The notes: generated by a model not told the origin, from the sequence alone. Shown: positions 17,568 to 26,213, counted from the first letter of the stretch. The stretch is DNA of 32,537 bases from an uncultured Lamprocystis sp. (GCF_903933125.1 NZ_CAIZIZ010000029.1:1-32537), one strand, 5' to 3'. Numbers and translations: made by a program.

Positions 17568-18076
17568 ACCAGGACGAACAGACGCTGCGGGTCCTGCTGC
17601 TGCCGGTGCCGTGCGATCCGAACCCATGGGATCTGTTGCTTCCGGGCGCGGCGGTCGCCGAGATCGTGCGCGCCGAGCCGCTGACGGCCCCGGCGCCAAG
17701 GGCGCCGGACTGGCTGATCGGCTATCTGGCGTGGCGCGGATTGCAGTTGCCGGTGATCCGCCTGGCCGCCCCGGATCGGTCATCCGATGACCAGTTGCGT
17801 CATCTTCAGGCCGTCGTGTGCCATGCCCCGGGGGGCGATCCGAGTCTGGCCTTTGTCGCGATCGAGAGCCCCGGGGTGCCCCGGCTGGAGCGTGTCACGC
17901 CGGAAAGCGTGACCGCGTCGGCCGCGCTTGCCGCTCAGGAAGGGCATCCGTTTCTTCAGGTCACCCTGTGTCTGCGGGGTCGCCCCGCGGCCCTGGTGGA
18001 CCTCGACGCGATCGAGCGCGCCGTGCTTGGGGTGCTTCCGGCCGATGAGGTGCCGCCAGGCAATGCGTCAGACTAG
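17564..18076 (+). CDS. chpC: CheW-like adaptor ChpC
   Basis: This 170-residue protein has a CheW-type fold: LRVLLLPVPCDPNPWDLLLPGAAVAEIV, then WLIGYLAWRGLQLPVIRL, which is the CheW GxxxWRGxxLPxxxL motif, and the C-terminal RPAALVDLDAIERAVLG. In Pseudomonas ChpC is a second CheW-like adaptor encoded after ChpB; here it directly follows chpA with an ATGA overlap and chpB is missing. The second adaptor suggests additional receptor input to ChpA. It is the last gene of the cluster, ending before a hairpin repeat and the convergent hemerythrin gene. Confidence 0.85.
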   Translation: MNQDEQTLRVLLLPVPCDPNPWDLLLPGAAVAEIVRAEPLTAPAPRAPDWLIGYLAWRGLQLPVIRLAAPDRSSDDQLRHLQAVVCHAPGGDPSLAFVAIESPGVPRLERVTPESVTASAALAAQEGHPFLQVTLCLRGRPAALVDLDAIERAVLGVLPADEVPPGNASD

Positions 18077-18115
18077 GTTGAACACGAATATAGCCTTCGG
18101 ACGTGACAACCGCAC

Positions 18116-18144
18116 GTAGGGGCGGGTTTCAAACCCGCCGCTAC
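18116..18144. repeat. Palindromic repeat between convergent chpC and hemerythrin genes
   Basis: GTAGGGGCGGGTTT (18116-18129) and AAACCCGCCGCTAC (18131-18144) form 14-base arms with one mismatch around a single C. It can fold on either strand, so it may end transcription of both convergent genes. The TAG stop of the hemerythrin gene (18141-18143) lies inside the right arm. Confidence 0.65.
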
Positions 18145-18560
18145 ACCAAGGGTCTGTCTGGATGCGAGCGCGCGTGCAGGGCATAGAGCACGTCTTCGTC
18201 GGTGATGTGATCGACCAGCCAGTCCTGGGTCAGATCAAGGGCGCGATCGGCCAGATCCTGGCTGGGACCGAAGGTTGCAAGATCTTCCGCCAGGGCGTCC
18301 AGACGTTTGAAGAATGCCGCGTGAAGTGCCTGGTGGGTCGCCAGGGCAGGATAGGCGTGGTCGCGCATGAATGACTCCTCGGTGGAGAAGTGGCTCGCGG
18401 CGTAGTCGCGCATGAACGCGAGCGCTTCCTCGACCGCCCGGAGTTCTTCGCGTTCCAGGATGCGTTGGTAGAGCCGGTGGGACGCCTCGAAAAATCCCTG
18501 GTGTTGATGGTCGATCTCGGCGATGCCGACGGAGTAGACGTCTGACCAGTCGCGCAGCAT
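18141..18560 (-). CDS. Bacteriohemerythrin
   Basis: Bacteriohemerythrins bind O2 at a non-heme di-iron centre inside a four-helix bundle. The 139-residue single-domain protein has all expected ligands: His20 in IDHQHQ, His57 and Glu61 in ASHFSTEESFM, His76 and His80 in ATHQALHAAF, and His118 and Asp123 in VDHITDEDVLYA. No signal peptide or membrane segment is present, so it is cytoplasmic, probably an O2 carrier, scavenger or sensor in a microaerophilic or anaerobic cell. A good AGGTGA ribosome site precedes the ATG. It lies 90 nt after the rhodanese gene on the same strand; its last codons and stop run into a palindromic repeat. Confidence 0.94.
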   Translation of the reverse strand: MLRDWSDVYSVGIAEIDHQHQGFFEASHRLYQRILEREELRAVEEALAFMRDYAASHFSTEESFMRDHAYPALATHQALHAAFFKRLDALAEDLATFGPSQDLADRALDLTQDWLVDHITDEDVLYALHARSHPDRPLV

Positions 18561-18650
18561 GGGTCACCTGTGTGGGTGGTTGGGTTGGCGGTCTTCGACC
18601 GGACATTATCCGCCAACGCTCGGGCAATGGGTACGGGCCCTGCCTTTGTT

Positions 18651-19346
18651 TTAGTGCGGCGATGCCTTGACGGTCGTGAGTCCAAACTGTTCCCATGACT
18701 GCATCCCGCCGCGATACCATTTGAGTCGATGGGCGGGGTAACCCAGGTCCAGCAGGGCGCGGATGTTGGTGGGTGACTGGCCGCACCAGGCGCCGTTACA
18801 GTAAAAGACCAGGGTCTTGGCATGGCCGAAATTCCACAGACCCTCCACGCGCACAGCACCGAATTCCAGTTCCAGCAATTCGGCCACCGCGGACGGGGAG
18901 GCGGTTGCCGGATCGATGCGTGTATAGGGGATGACGACGGCCCCCGGAATCACGCCGTGTCCGGTCCAGGCCGGCGTTCGCGAGTCGATGACCAGGACCG
19001 GCTCGCCGCTGGCCGCGCGTTTGAGGTAGTCGATCAGTTCCAGTTCGCCGATGGTCTCGACACCGGGTGCCAATTGCATCGGCTGAATGCAGTATGGGGG
19101 GCAATCACGCGCGGTCTTGTCGTAAGGTGACGGGATGACATGCCCCGGGTCCTGATGACGCATCAACAGAACCTTGCCGCCGCCCTGTCCAAGTTCGACA
19201 TAGGGCATGGCGGCGGTGATCTTGACGCGCAGGTCGTCGAGATCGAAAGGTTCTGTGCTGGGATCTGCCGCGTGCGCGGCAGCAGCGGCCCCGAACGAGA
19301 GGAGGAGCGACAGGATGGCGGCGGCGAGACGGTCGCGGGGCTTCAT
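18651..19346 (-). CDS. Secreted rhodanese-like sulfurtransferase
   Basis: This 231-residue protein has a Sec signal peptide (basic start, hydrophobic core at residues 7-20, AHA cleavage site near residue 26), so it is periplasmic. A rhodanese domain follows: PVLVIDSRTPAWTGHGVIPGAVVIPY near 116-140 and the active-site loop VFYCNGAWCGQSPTNI near 180-195. Cys183 is the likely catalytic residue; a second Cys188 lies inside the loop, unlike the classical CxxGxR loop. An unusual segment with RDCPPYCIQPM (Cys82, Cys86) precedes the domain. A role in periplasmic sulfane-sulfur transfer would fit a sulfide oxidiser but is inference. Its start overlaps the CHAD gene stop in ATGA, so the two are translationally coupled. 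Confidence 0.88.
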   Translation of the reverse strand: MKPRDRLAAAILSLLLSFGAAAAAHAADPSTEPFDLDDLRVKITAAMPYVELGQGGGKVLLMRHQDPGHVIPSPYDKTARDCPPYCIQPMQLAPGVETIGELELIDYLKRAASGEPVLVIDSRTPAWTGHGVIPGAVVIPYTRIDPATASPSAVAELLELEFGAVRVEGLWNFGHAKTLVFYCNGAWCGQSPTNIRALLDLGYPAHRLKWYRGGMQSWEQFGLTTVKASPH

Positions 19347-20938
19347 GGAGAGGGTTGACGGTCGAACAGGTTGCGAAAGGCCAGTTGGTTGTGCTCGCTG
19401 AGAAAATCGGCAAACACCCGGTCGAATTGGTCGCGAGTCGCTTGCCGCCTCCCGAGCAGGTTGCCGATCAGGGCGCCCATGGCGAGCAGGGTTGCGGTCT
19501 GCGTCTGCGCTTGCGCCTCATCACGCATGGTCTGGGCGAGGTCGCGCAGATGGGCGGCCTGGACCGCCAGGTCCTGGTAGCTGCCCAGATTATCGAGCAG
19601 TCCTTTCATGAGACTGATCAGCGCGCGGCATTGGCCCTGGGGATAGAGGCTCTGGAAGAACTCCATGAGGTAGCGGAGCTTCTTGCAACTCTTACGCAGT
19701 TCGTGCAAATCTTCAGGCGGTGATTCGGCGCGAATCGCCCGACCCTCGCGGCGGACCCGCTTGAACATCGCGCGGATACGCTGGTTAGCCACCTGTTGGA
19801 TCGGACGCGCACCGTTGGCGGTGTTGGTCGCGTCAGCGGCGGGCGCCTGGAGGAATGATCGCCAGTCAGCCATCAGGCGGGTGAAGCGATCCGCCGCGAG
19901 CGCGTGCGCGAGGCGGCGCTGCTCCGCCGCATAGCGTGCCAACAGAAAGTCCCGCAGGGGTTCCAGATCGGCACCCAGGGGTGCGGGTAGGGACTGTCGA
20001 TAGGCCGCGAAATCGAGTAGATAGACATCGAGATCACGGACCGGGCCGGTGATTTGTTGCAGCCAGGCAAACTCCTCCTTGAAGTGCGCGACCACGGCCA
20101 TCGGGAAGACTCCGCGCAACTGGCTGAGGGCCGAGCGGGTGCGCCGTGTCGCGACCCGCAAGTCGTGGAGAAACTCCGAATCGAGGTTGGCTCGGGCGCC
20201 GTCCAGATTGGCCTCCAGGGTGGTCAGCAGTCCGCGCAGGATTTGCTTGGTCACCAGGTCGGCGCGGGTTTCCGGCTCGAGCCGGAAATCGAGTTTGGAC
20301 GAGTAGTCGGCGGGGTGCCGGTCAGCGGCGGCGAGGGCCTCCAGCAGGATGGGTTCGTGCGCGGATGCGATGCCGAGTTCGCCCATCAAGTCCTTCAGCG
20401 TCGCCTTGAGAGGGTCCTCGTCGCCATGTTCGATCCGCACGCGCACGCGGACCTGCAGTTCTCCCACGCGCCCGCCGCGCGGGTCGCGGAAGCGCGATGC
20501 CTCGATCGTCAAGTGCGCCACTGTCTTATGCGCTGCCTTGTGATCCGCTTTGTCATTCAGGCTGTGCAGATCGAAGGTGCGGATGTGCGTTTCGATGTGC
20601 ATCATCGGCAGCAGACAACGGATGTCGGTGATCTCCATCAGTCGCGTCCGCACCGGGCCGGGCGGCAGGTCCGCCGGGAAGGCCGGCGGTGCGGGGGCGA
20701 TCTGCGCCAGCGGTGCGTCGGCTTGGTCCAGGTCGTGCCAGATCAGCGATGGGCGCGGCGGGGTGTCGCGCCACTCCAGGGTTGCACCGCTGAGGTAGAC
20801 TGACCAGTCGAAGGTGTCGACAAAGGTCCGGTTCAAAGTCTCGGCGGGGTCCTCCTCCAGTCGCCAGTGCGTTTGGAGCGCGGCGAGCAGGCCGGTTATC
20901 CGGGCGGGGTCTGAAACCACGTATTCCATGTCGATCAC
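19343..20938 (-). CDS. CHAD domain protein with degenerate CYTH-like N-terminus
   Basis: CHAD domains are helical, histidine-rich, and bind inorganic polyphosphate. In this 531-residue protein the first 170 residues look like a degenerate CYTH (triphosphate tunnel) domain, with RTFVDTFDWSVYLSGATLEW near residue 37, but without a clear ExExK motif, so catalysis is doubtful. The CHAD part covers about 230-520 with two helical repeats marked by FLHDLRVATRRTRSALSQL and DLHELRKSCKKLRYLMEFF. The frame starts at GTG 20938; an ATG three codons later (20929) is equally plausible, as the AGAG ribosome site is poorly spaced for both. It is coupled to the secreted rhodanese downstream. Polyphosphate granule association is a reasonable but untested guess. 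Confidence 0.88.
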   Translation of the reverse strand: MIDMEYVVSDPARITGLLAALQTHWRLEEDPAETLNRTFVDTFDWSVYLSGATLEWRDTPPRPSLIWHDLDQADAPLAQIAPAPPAFPADLPPGPVRTRLMEITDIRCLLPMMHIETHIRTFDLHSLNDKADHKAAHKTVAHLTIEASRFRDPRGGRVGELQVRVRVRIEHGDEDPLKATLKDLMGELGIASAHEPILLEALAAADRHPADYSSKLDFRLEPETRADLVTKQILRGLLTTLEANLDGARANLDSEFLHDLRVATRRTRSALSQLRGVFPMAVVAHFKEEFAWLQQITGPVRDLDVYLLDFAAYRQSLPAPLGADLEPLRDFLLARYAAEQRRLAHALAADRFTRLMADWRSFLQAPAADATNTANGARPIQQVANQRIRAMFKRVRREGRAIRAESPPEDLHELRKSCKKLRYLMEFFQSLYPQGQCRALISLMKGLLDNLGSYQDLAVQAAHLRDLAQTMRDEAQAQTQTATLLAMGALIGNLLGRRQATRDQFDRVFADFLSEHNQLAFRNLFDRQPSP

Positions 20939-21350
20939 GTTCTCTGGTTTACCTGGACTGCAAACGGCCGGGAGACCGCGGGGGTGGTGACGTCGGCGCG
21001 GAGACGACGACCGGCGGGGAACCCGCGGGAGCCGTGATTATCACAAAAGCAGGGCTCGGGTGATACGCTCGCGGACGCCTGTGCTCCGGCGGTAGCCCCG
21101 GAGTGCTTGCGGAAACTCCGGACGCACCCATCTGGTGCGAGGACGGCACGCGAAGCGCGTCACAACGGAGCGACAGCCACGCCATCCGCGGTTCCGGCCG
21201 CGTTGAGCCGAGCCTGGTCCGCTCCTTGCACCTTTCCAGGCAAGCCTTGTCTTTTCGCGGTTTGCCCTGAGCAATAGGACCATGGCTCACCGCGTTTCGG
21301 AGCGCGGACGCGGCGGGTAACAGCACCATTATTATTAACGAGGTATGTCT
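20939..21350. other. Gene-free gap with the prkA leader and small palindromes
   Basis: This 412-base divergent gap between the CHAD gene and prkA must contain both promoters. It holds a small palindrome GTGATTATCAC (21034-21044), and hairpins CTCCGG/CCGGAG (21084-21103) and CGCACC/GGTGCG (21123-21139). Open frames here have no family-like sequence and look like chance frames in GC-rich DNA. No convincing sigma70 or sigma54 promoter was found. The prkA ribosome site AGG (21341-21343) fits the ATG at 21351. Confidence 0.5.
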
Positions 21351-23273
21351 ATGTCGATCTTCGATCGCTACCAGGCCCGGTATGAAGCGTCCCGCGAGGA
21401 GGTCCTGACCCTCGACGAGTACCTGGAACTGTGTAAGTCAGACCGGAGCGCCTATGCTGGTGCCGCCGAACGCCTGCTCCTGGCGATCGGCGAGCCGCAA
21501 TTCGTGGATACCCGCGACGATCCGCGCTTGAGCCGTATCTTTCAGAATAAGGTCATCAAGCGCTACCCGGCCTTCCCGGAATTCTACGGCATGGAGGAGT
21601 CGATCGAGCACCTGGTCTCCTATCTCAAGCACGCCGCCCAGGGTCTGGAAGAAAAGAAACAGATTCTCTATCTGCTCGGTCCGGTCGGCGGCGGCAAGTC
21701 GTCCCTGGCGGAGAAGCTCAAGGAGTTGATGGAACAGGTTCCCTTCTACGCCATCCAGGGTTCGCCCGTGTTCGAGTCACCCCTCGGATTGTTCTCACCT
21801 GAGGAAGACGGACCGATTCTGACCGAAGACTACGGGATCCCGAAGCATTACCTGCGCTGTATCATGTCCCCCTGGGCGGTGAAGCGGCTTCAGGAATACA
21901 AGGGTGACATCACCAAGTTCAAGGTGGTCAAGCTCTATCCATCGATTCTGGAGCAGGTGGCTATCGCCAAGACGGAGCCGGGCGATGAGAACAACCAGGA
22001 TATCTCCTCCCTGGTGGGCAAGGTCGATATTCGCCAGCTTGAACGCTTCGCCCAGAACGATGCCGACGCTTACAGTTATTCAGGCGCCTTGTGCCGATCC
22101 AACCAGGGGCTGATGGAGTTCGTCGAGATGTTCAAGGCACCGATCAAGGTGCTGCATCCCCTGCTGACGGCCACCCAGGAGGGGAACTACAATGGTACCG
22201 AGGGTCTGTCGGCGCTGCCGTTCCAGGGTATCATCCTGGCCCATTCCAACGAATCGGAGTGGCAGACGTTCCGCAACAACAAGAACAATGAGGCCTTCCT
22301 CGATCGCGTTTTCATCGTCAAGGTGCCGTACTGTCTGCGCGTCAGCGATGAGGTAAGGATTTACGACAAACTGCTGCGCAACAGCTCACTCGCCAAAGCC
22401 CCCTGCGCTCCCGGGACACTGGAGATGATGGCGCAGTTCTCCACGCTCACCCGCATCAAGGAGCCGGAGAATTCCAGTATCTATTCCAAGATGCGGGTGT
22501 ATGACGGTGAGAACCTGAAGGATACCGACCCCAAGGCGAAGTCCGTTCAGGAATACCGTGACTACGCGGGGGTTGACGAGGGCATGACCGGGATCTCAAC
22601 CCGTTTCGCCTTCAAGATCCTGTCTCAGGTGTTCAACTTCGATCACACCGAGGTAGCGGCGAATCCGGTGCATCTGCTCTATGTCCTGGAGCGGCAGATC
22701 GCCCGTGAACAGCTGCCTCCCGAGGTCCAAGAACGCTACCTGAGTTATCTCAAGCAGTATATGGCCCCACGCTATGCCGAGTTCATCGGTAAGGAACTGC
22801 AGACCGCCTACCTCGAATCCTACGCCGAGTATGGTCAGAACATTTTCGATCGTTATGTGACCTACGCGGATTATTGGATTCAGGATCAGGAGTATCGGGA
22901 CCCGGATACCGGCGAGATGATGAACCGGGGGGGACTGAACGAGGAACTGGAGAAGATCGAGAAGCCGGCCGGCATTTCCAATCCCAAGGACTTCCGCAAC
23001 GAGATCGTGAATTTCGTGCTGCGTGCGCGCGCCGCCAATAGCGGCGCCAATCCGCGCTGGACCAGCTACGAGAAGCTCCGGGTTGTGATCGAGAAGAAGA
23101 TGTTCTCCAACACCGAGGAGTTACTGCCGGTCATCTCGTTCAATGCCAAGGCGTCCGTGGAGGACCAGAAGAAGCACACTCAGTTCGTCGACCGCATGAC
23201 CGACAAGGGCTACACGGCCAAACAGGTCCGTCTGCTGTCGGAGTGGTATCTGCGGGTGCGCAAGGCGCAATAA
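21351..23273 (+). CDS. prkA: PrkA family serine protein kinase (YeaG)
   Basis: PrkA/YeaG proteins are cytoplasmic AAA+-related proteins with a C-terminal kinase-like domain, tied to starvation, stationary-phase and nitrogen-stress responses in enterobacteria. The 640-residue protein matches the family end to end: SIFDRYQARYEASREEVLTL start, Walker A GPVGGGKSSLAEKLK near residue 110, and the conserved GIILAHSNESEWQTFRNNKNNEAF segment near residue 295. C-terminal blocks such as FNAKASVEDQKKHTQFVDRM follow. I chose ATG 21351 rather than 21345 because AGG lies 7 bases upstream. It leads the prkA-yeaH-spoVR cluster, a trio widely conserved in Proteobacteria. Confidence 0.97.
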   Translation: MSIFDRYQARYEASREEVLTLDEYLELCKSDRSAYAGAAERLLLAIGEPQFVDTRDDPRLSRIFQNKVIKRYPAFPEFYGMEESIEHLVSYLKHAAQGLEEKKQILYLLGPVGGGKSSLAEKLKELMEQVPFYAIQGSPVFESPLGLFSPEEDGPILTEDYGIPKHYLRCIMSPWAVKRLQEYKGDITKFKVVKLYPSILEQVAIAKTEPGDENNQDISSLVGKVDIRQLERFAQNDADAYSYSGALCRSNQGLMEFVEMFKAPIKVLHPLLTATQEGNYNGTEGLSALPFQGIILAHSNESEWQTFRNNKNNEAFLDRVFIVKVPYCLRVSDEVRIYDKLLRNSSLAKAPCAPGTLEMMAQFSTLTRIKEPENSSIYSKMRVYDGENLKDTDPKAKSVQEYRDYAGVDEGMTGISTRFAFKILSQVFNFDHTEVAANPVHLLYVLERQIAREQLPPEVQERYLSYLKQYMAPRYAEFIGKELQTAYLESYAEYGQNIFDRYVTYADYWIQDQEYRDPDTGEMMNRGGLNEELEKIEKPAGISNPKDFRNEIVNFVLRARAANSGANPRWTSYEKLRVVIEKKMFSNTEELLPVISFNAKASVEDQKKHTQFVDRMTDKGYTAKQVRLLSEWYLRVRKAQ

Positions 23274-23300
23274 GTCAGGGGCGTTGCGCGCGGTCGGCGA

Positions 23301-23317
23301 AGCGCGCCGGGCGCGCT
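23301..23317. repeat. Short GC hairpin between prkA and yeaH
   Basis: AGCGCGC (23301-23307) and GCGCGCT (23311-23317) form a compact stem with a CGG loop in the 114-base gap after prkA. There is no T-run, so it is more likely an mRNA-stabilising or attenuating hairpin than a terminator. Confidence 0.35.
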
Positions 23318-23387
23318 CGCTCCAGCGGTGCGAATCACGCGCCCGGCACCCGCGGGCGAACAGGCGTTAGAGCAGGCACATCACCCC

Positions 23388-24659
23388 ATGTCTCATTTCA
23401 TCGACAGGCGTCTGAACGGGAAGAATAAAAGCGCGGTCAACCGGCAGCGCTTCATCAAGCGCTATAAGACCCAACTCAAGCGCGCGGTGGCTGATGCCGT
23501 GAACAAGCGCAGCATCACCGATATCGACTCGGGTGAGCAGGTCGGCATCCCGTCGAAGGATATCTCCGAGCCGGTGTTCCATCATGGCCAGGGTGGCACC
23601 CGCGACCAGGTTCATCCGGGCAACAAGGACTTCATGGCCGGAGATAAAGTCCCTCGGCCCGAGGGCGGCGGGGGTGGTGGTGCCGGTCAGGGTAAAGCCG
23701 GCCGGGGCGGCAAGGGCGAGGATGATTTCATCTTCGACCTGTCGCGCGAGGAGTTCATGGATCTGCTCTTCGACGATCTGGAATTGCCCAATCTGGTGCG
23801 CAATCAGTTGATCGGCAGTACCGAGTTCAAGAGCGTGCGGGCCGGCTACCGCACCAGTGGCGCACCGAACAACATTGATGTGGTTCGGTCACTCAAGGGC
23901 GCCATCGCGCGCCGCACCGCCTTGGGCGCGCCTCACCGTCGCCGCATCAAAGAGATCGAGGCGGAACTGGAGGGCTTGCTTGCCCTTGGCGTTGCCGAGG
24001 ACGACCCGCGCGTATTGGCCTTGCGCGATGAGCTAGATCGCGCGCGGACGCGCATCGCCGCGCTTCCCTTCATCGATACGTTCGATCTGCGCTACCAGAG
24101 CTTTGTCCAGCTTCCGGAGCCGACCAGCAAGGCGGTGATGGTCTGCATCATGGATGTGTCCGGCTCCATGGATCAGGCGCGCAAAAATCTGGCAAAGCGG
24201 TTTTTCATCCTGCTCTACCTCTTTCTGAAGCGCAATTACGACCGCATCGAAGTGGTTTTCATCCGCCATCACACCATCGCCCAGGAAGTCGACGAACAGG
24301 AGTTCTTCTACTCCCGGGAGACGGGCGGTACCGTGGTGTCGAGCGCGCTCAATCTGGCCTATGATGTCCTGCGTGAGCGCTACGATTCGAGCGTGTGGAA
24401 CATCTATGCTGCACAGGCCTCGGACGGCGATAACTGGGATTCCGATTCGGTGGTATGCCGCGACTTGCTGGCCGAGAAGCTGTTGCCGTTGATGCGCTAT
24501 TTCGCTTATGTCGAGATCACCCCACGGCAGCATCAGAGTCTGTGGTACGCCTATCAGGAGATCGCCGGCGCACATCGCCACTTCGCCATGCGCGAAATCG
24601 CTGGTCCTGAGGATATCTTTCCCGTATTCAGGGATTTGTTCAAGAGGCAGCCGGCATGA
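23388..24659 (+). CDS. yeaH: YeaH/YhbH family protein (DUF444, vWA-like)
   Basis: This 423-residue protein belongs to the DUF444 family encoded with PrkA. The N-terminus HFIDRRLNGKNKSAVNRQRF and the segment DISEPVFHHGQGGTRDQVHPGN are typical. A Gly-rich stretch near residues 92-110 links to a C-terminal von Willebrand-like domain with the metal site MDVSGSMDQARK near residue 255. Its molecular role is unknown; co-occurrence with PrkA and SpoVR suggests one functional module. The ATG at 23388 gives the family start; the frame is open further upstream without family sequence. The stop overlaps spoVR by 4 nt (ATGA). Confidence 0.95.
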   Translation: MSHFIDRRLNGKNKSAVNRQRFIKRYKTQLKRAVADAVNKRSITDIDSGEQVGIPSKDISEPVFHHGQGGTRDQVHPGNKDFMAGDKVPRPEGGGGGGAGQGKAGRGGKGEDDFIFDLSREEFMDLLFDDLELPNLVRNQLIGSTEFKSVRAGYRTSGAPNNIDVVRSLKGAIARRTALGAPHRRRIKEIEAELEGLLALGVAEDDPRVLALRDELDRARTRIAALPFIDTFDLRYQSFVQLPEPTSKAVMVCIMDVSGSMDQARKNLAKRFFILLYLFLKRNYDRIEVVFIRHHTIAQEVDEQEFFYSRETGGTVVSSALNLAYDVLRERYDSSVWNIYAAQASDGDNWDSDSVVCRDLLAEKLLPLMRYFAYVEITPRQHQSLWYAYQEIAGAHRHFAMREIAGPEDIFPVFRDLFKRQPA

Positions 24660-26146
24660 GCAGTCGTATCATCTCCGATTCCTCCGAGTGGACCTTTCCG
24701 CTGCTTGAACGGTTCGACCGGGAAATCGGGCATCTCGCGCACAATGTTTTCGGGCTGGACACCTATGCCAATCAGATCGAGGTCATCGGCTCCGAGCAAA
24801 TGATCGATGCCTATTCTTCGGTGGGCCTTCCGATCAATTACAATCATTGGTCGTTCGGCAAACAGTTTGTCAGTACGGAGCAGACCTACCGCCGCGGTCA
24901 GATGGGCCTCGCCTATGAGATCGTGATCAATTCCGATCCCTGCATCTCGTATCTCATGGAAGAGAACACGCTGACCATGCAGGCGCTGGTGATCGCTCAC
25001 GCCTGTTACGGGCACAACAGCTTTTTCAAGGGCAACTATCTGTTCCGCACCTGGACCAGTGCCGATGCCATCATTGACTATCTGGTGTTTGCCAGAAAGT
25101 ACATTGCCAGTTGTGAGGAGCGCTACGGCCAAGCGGAGGTGGAGCTGCTGCTCGACTCCTGCCACGCGTTGATGAATCATGGTGTGGATCGCTACAAGCG
25201 GCCTTCGCCGATCACCATGGCGGAGGAACAGCGCCGGCAGGCCGAGCGCGCGGATTATATCCAATCTCAGGTGAATGATCTATGGCGTACTATCCCGAGT
25301 TTCGGGGATGACGACGCGCCGGATGCCGACGCGCGGTGGCCTGCCGAGCCCCAGGAGAATCTGCTCTATTTCATCGAAAAGAACGCGCCGCTGCTGGAGC
25401 CCTGGCAGCGCGAGGTCGTGCGCATCGTGCGCAAGGTGAGCCAGTATTTTTACCCCCAGCGCCAGACGCAGGTGATGAATGAGGGCTGGGCGACCTTCTG
25501 GCATTACACTTTGCTGAATCGTCTCTACGAAGAGGGATTCGTCAACGATGGCTTCATGCTGGAATTTCTTCAGTCCCATACCGGTGTCGTGTTTCAGCCG
25601 AATTTCGATGCGCCTTATTACAGCGGGATCAATCCCTACGCGCTCGGCTTTGCCATGATGGGCGATATTCGCCGGATCTGCGAGTCGCCAACCGCCGAGG
25701 ACCGCGAATGGTTCCCGGATATCGCGGGTGGCGACTGGCGCAAGGTCCTCGATTTCGCGATGCGCAACTTCAAAGACGAGAGCTTCATTGCCCAGTATCT
25801 CTCACCGAAGCTCATTCGCGATCTGCACCTGTTCGCGGTTCGCGACGACGATCGGGCCGAGGCGATCGAGATCACCGCGATCCACGAGGAGCGCGGTTAC
25901 CGTACCGTGCGTCAGGCCCTGGCCGAGCAGTACAACCTCGGGAGTCGAGAGCCGAACATACAGGTCTTCAATGTCGATCGACGCGGCGACCGATCTTTGA
26001 CGCTGCGCCACTATCGGCATAACCGCCGCCCCTTGGGCGAGTCAGTGGACGAGATGTTACGTCACATCCGCCGTCTCTGGGGCTTCACAGTGCGTCTGGA
26101 GGGCGTCGACGATAACGGCCGTGTCCAGTTGCTCGGTGAACTCTGA
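24656..26146 (+). CDS. SpoVR family protein (YcgB)
   Basis: SpoVR proteins are cytoplasmic proteins of unknown biochemistry, needed for the spore cortex in Bacillus and co-occurring with PrkA and YeaH in non-sporulating Proteobacteria. The 496-residue protein matches along its length: YANQIEVIGSEQMIDAYSSV, LPINYNHWSFGKQF, AYEIVINSDPCISYLMEENT, AHACYGHNSFFKGNYLF with conserved His and Cys, and MNEGWATFWHYTLLNRLYEEG. The HxxxHxxF and NEGWATFWHY segments suggest a metal-binding site. Length is near the 510 residues of E. coli YcgB. It overlaps yeaH by 4 nt and is the last gene of the trio; nnrS begins 112 nt later with its own control site. Confidence 0.96.
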   Translation: MSSRIISDSSEWTFPLLERFDREIGHLAHNVFGLDTYANQIEVIGSEQMIDAYSSVGLPINYNHWSFGKQFVSTEQTYRRGQMGLAYEIVINSDPCISYLMEENTLTMQALVIAHACYGHNSFFKGNYLFRTWTSADAIIDYLVFARKYIASCEERYGQAEVELLLDSCHALMNHGVDRYKRPSPITMAEEQRRQAERADYIQSQVNDLWRTIPSFGDDDAPDADARWPAEPQENLLYFIEKNAPLLEPWQREVVRIVRKVSQYFYPQRQTQVMNEGWATFWHYTLLNRLYEEGFVNDGFMLEFLQSHTGVVFQPNFDAPYYSGINPYALGFAMMGDIRRICESPTAEDREWFPDIAGGDWRKVLDFAMRNFKDESFIAQYLSPKLIRDLHLFAVRDDDRAEAIEITAIHEERGYRTVRQALAEQYNLGSREPNIQVFNVDRRGDRSLTLRHYRHNRRPLGESVDEMLRHIRRLWGFTVRLEGVDDNGRVQLLGEL

Positions 26147-26177
26147 GCGGGGGTGATCAGGTGCGACAGGAGCCGGA

Positions 26178-26191
26178 TTGACCGAGGTCAA
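26178..26191. promoter_or_regulatory. NnrR/Dnr-type (CRP-FNR family) box upstream of nnrS
   Basis: TTGACCGAGGTCAA is a perfect TTGAC-N4-GTCAA dyad, the consensus of nitric-oxide-responsive CRP-FNR regulators (NnrR, Nnr, Dnr). FNR and Anr prefer TTGAT-N4-ATCAA. Its centre (26184.5) is 41.5 bases before position 26226, the start expected from the -10-like TAGCTT at 26214-26219. This is the class II activation geometry. The regulator gene is not in the window. Confidence 0.7.
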
Positions 26192-26213
26192 ATCCTGAGG
26201 TTGTACACAGGGG

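Noticed and set aside
19343-20938. Active CYTH adenylate cyclase or triphosphatase
   Set aside because: The N-terminal region resembles the CYTH fold only loosely and lacks a recognisable ExExK motif, so I call only CHAD with a degenerate CYTH-like part.
21280-21305. Possible sigma54 promoter (TGGCTCACCGCGTTTC) before prkA
   Set aside because: The -24 GG is present, but the position 10 bases later reads TT rather than GC, so the essential -12 element is missing.
20949-21329. A 126-codon minus-strand frame in the gap before prkA
   Set aside because: It has low-complexity, Arg/Pro/Ser-rich content, no ribosome site or known motif, and overlaps the place where two promoters must lie.
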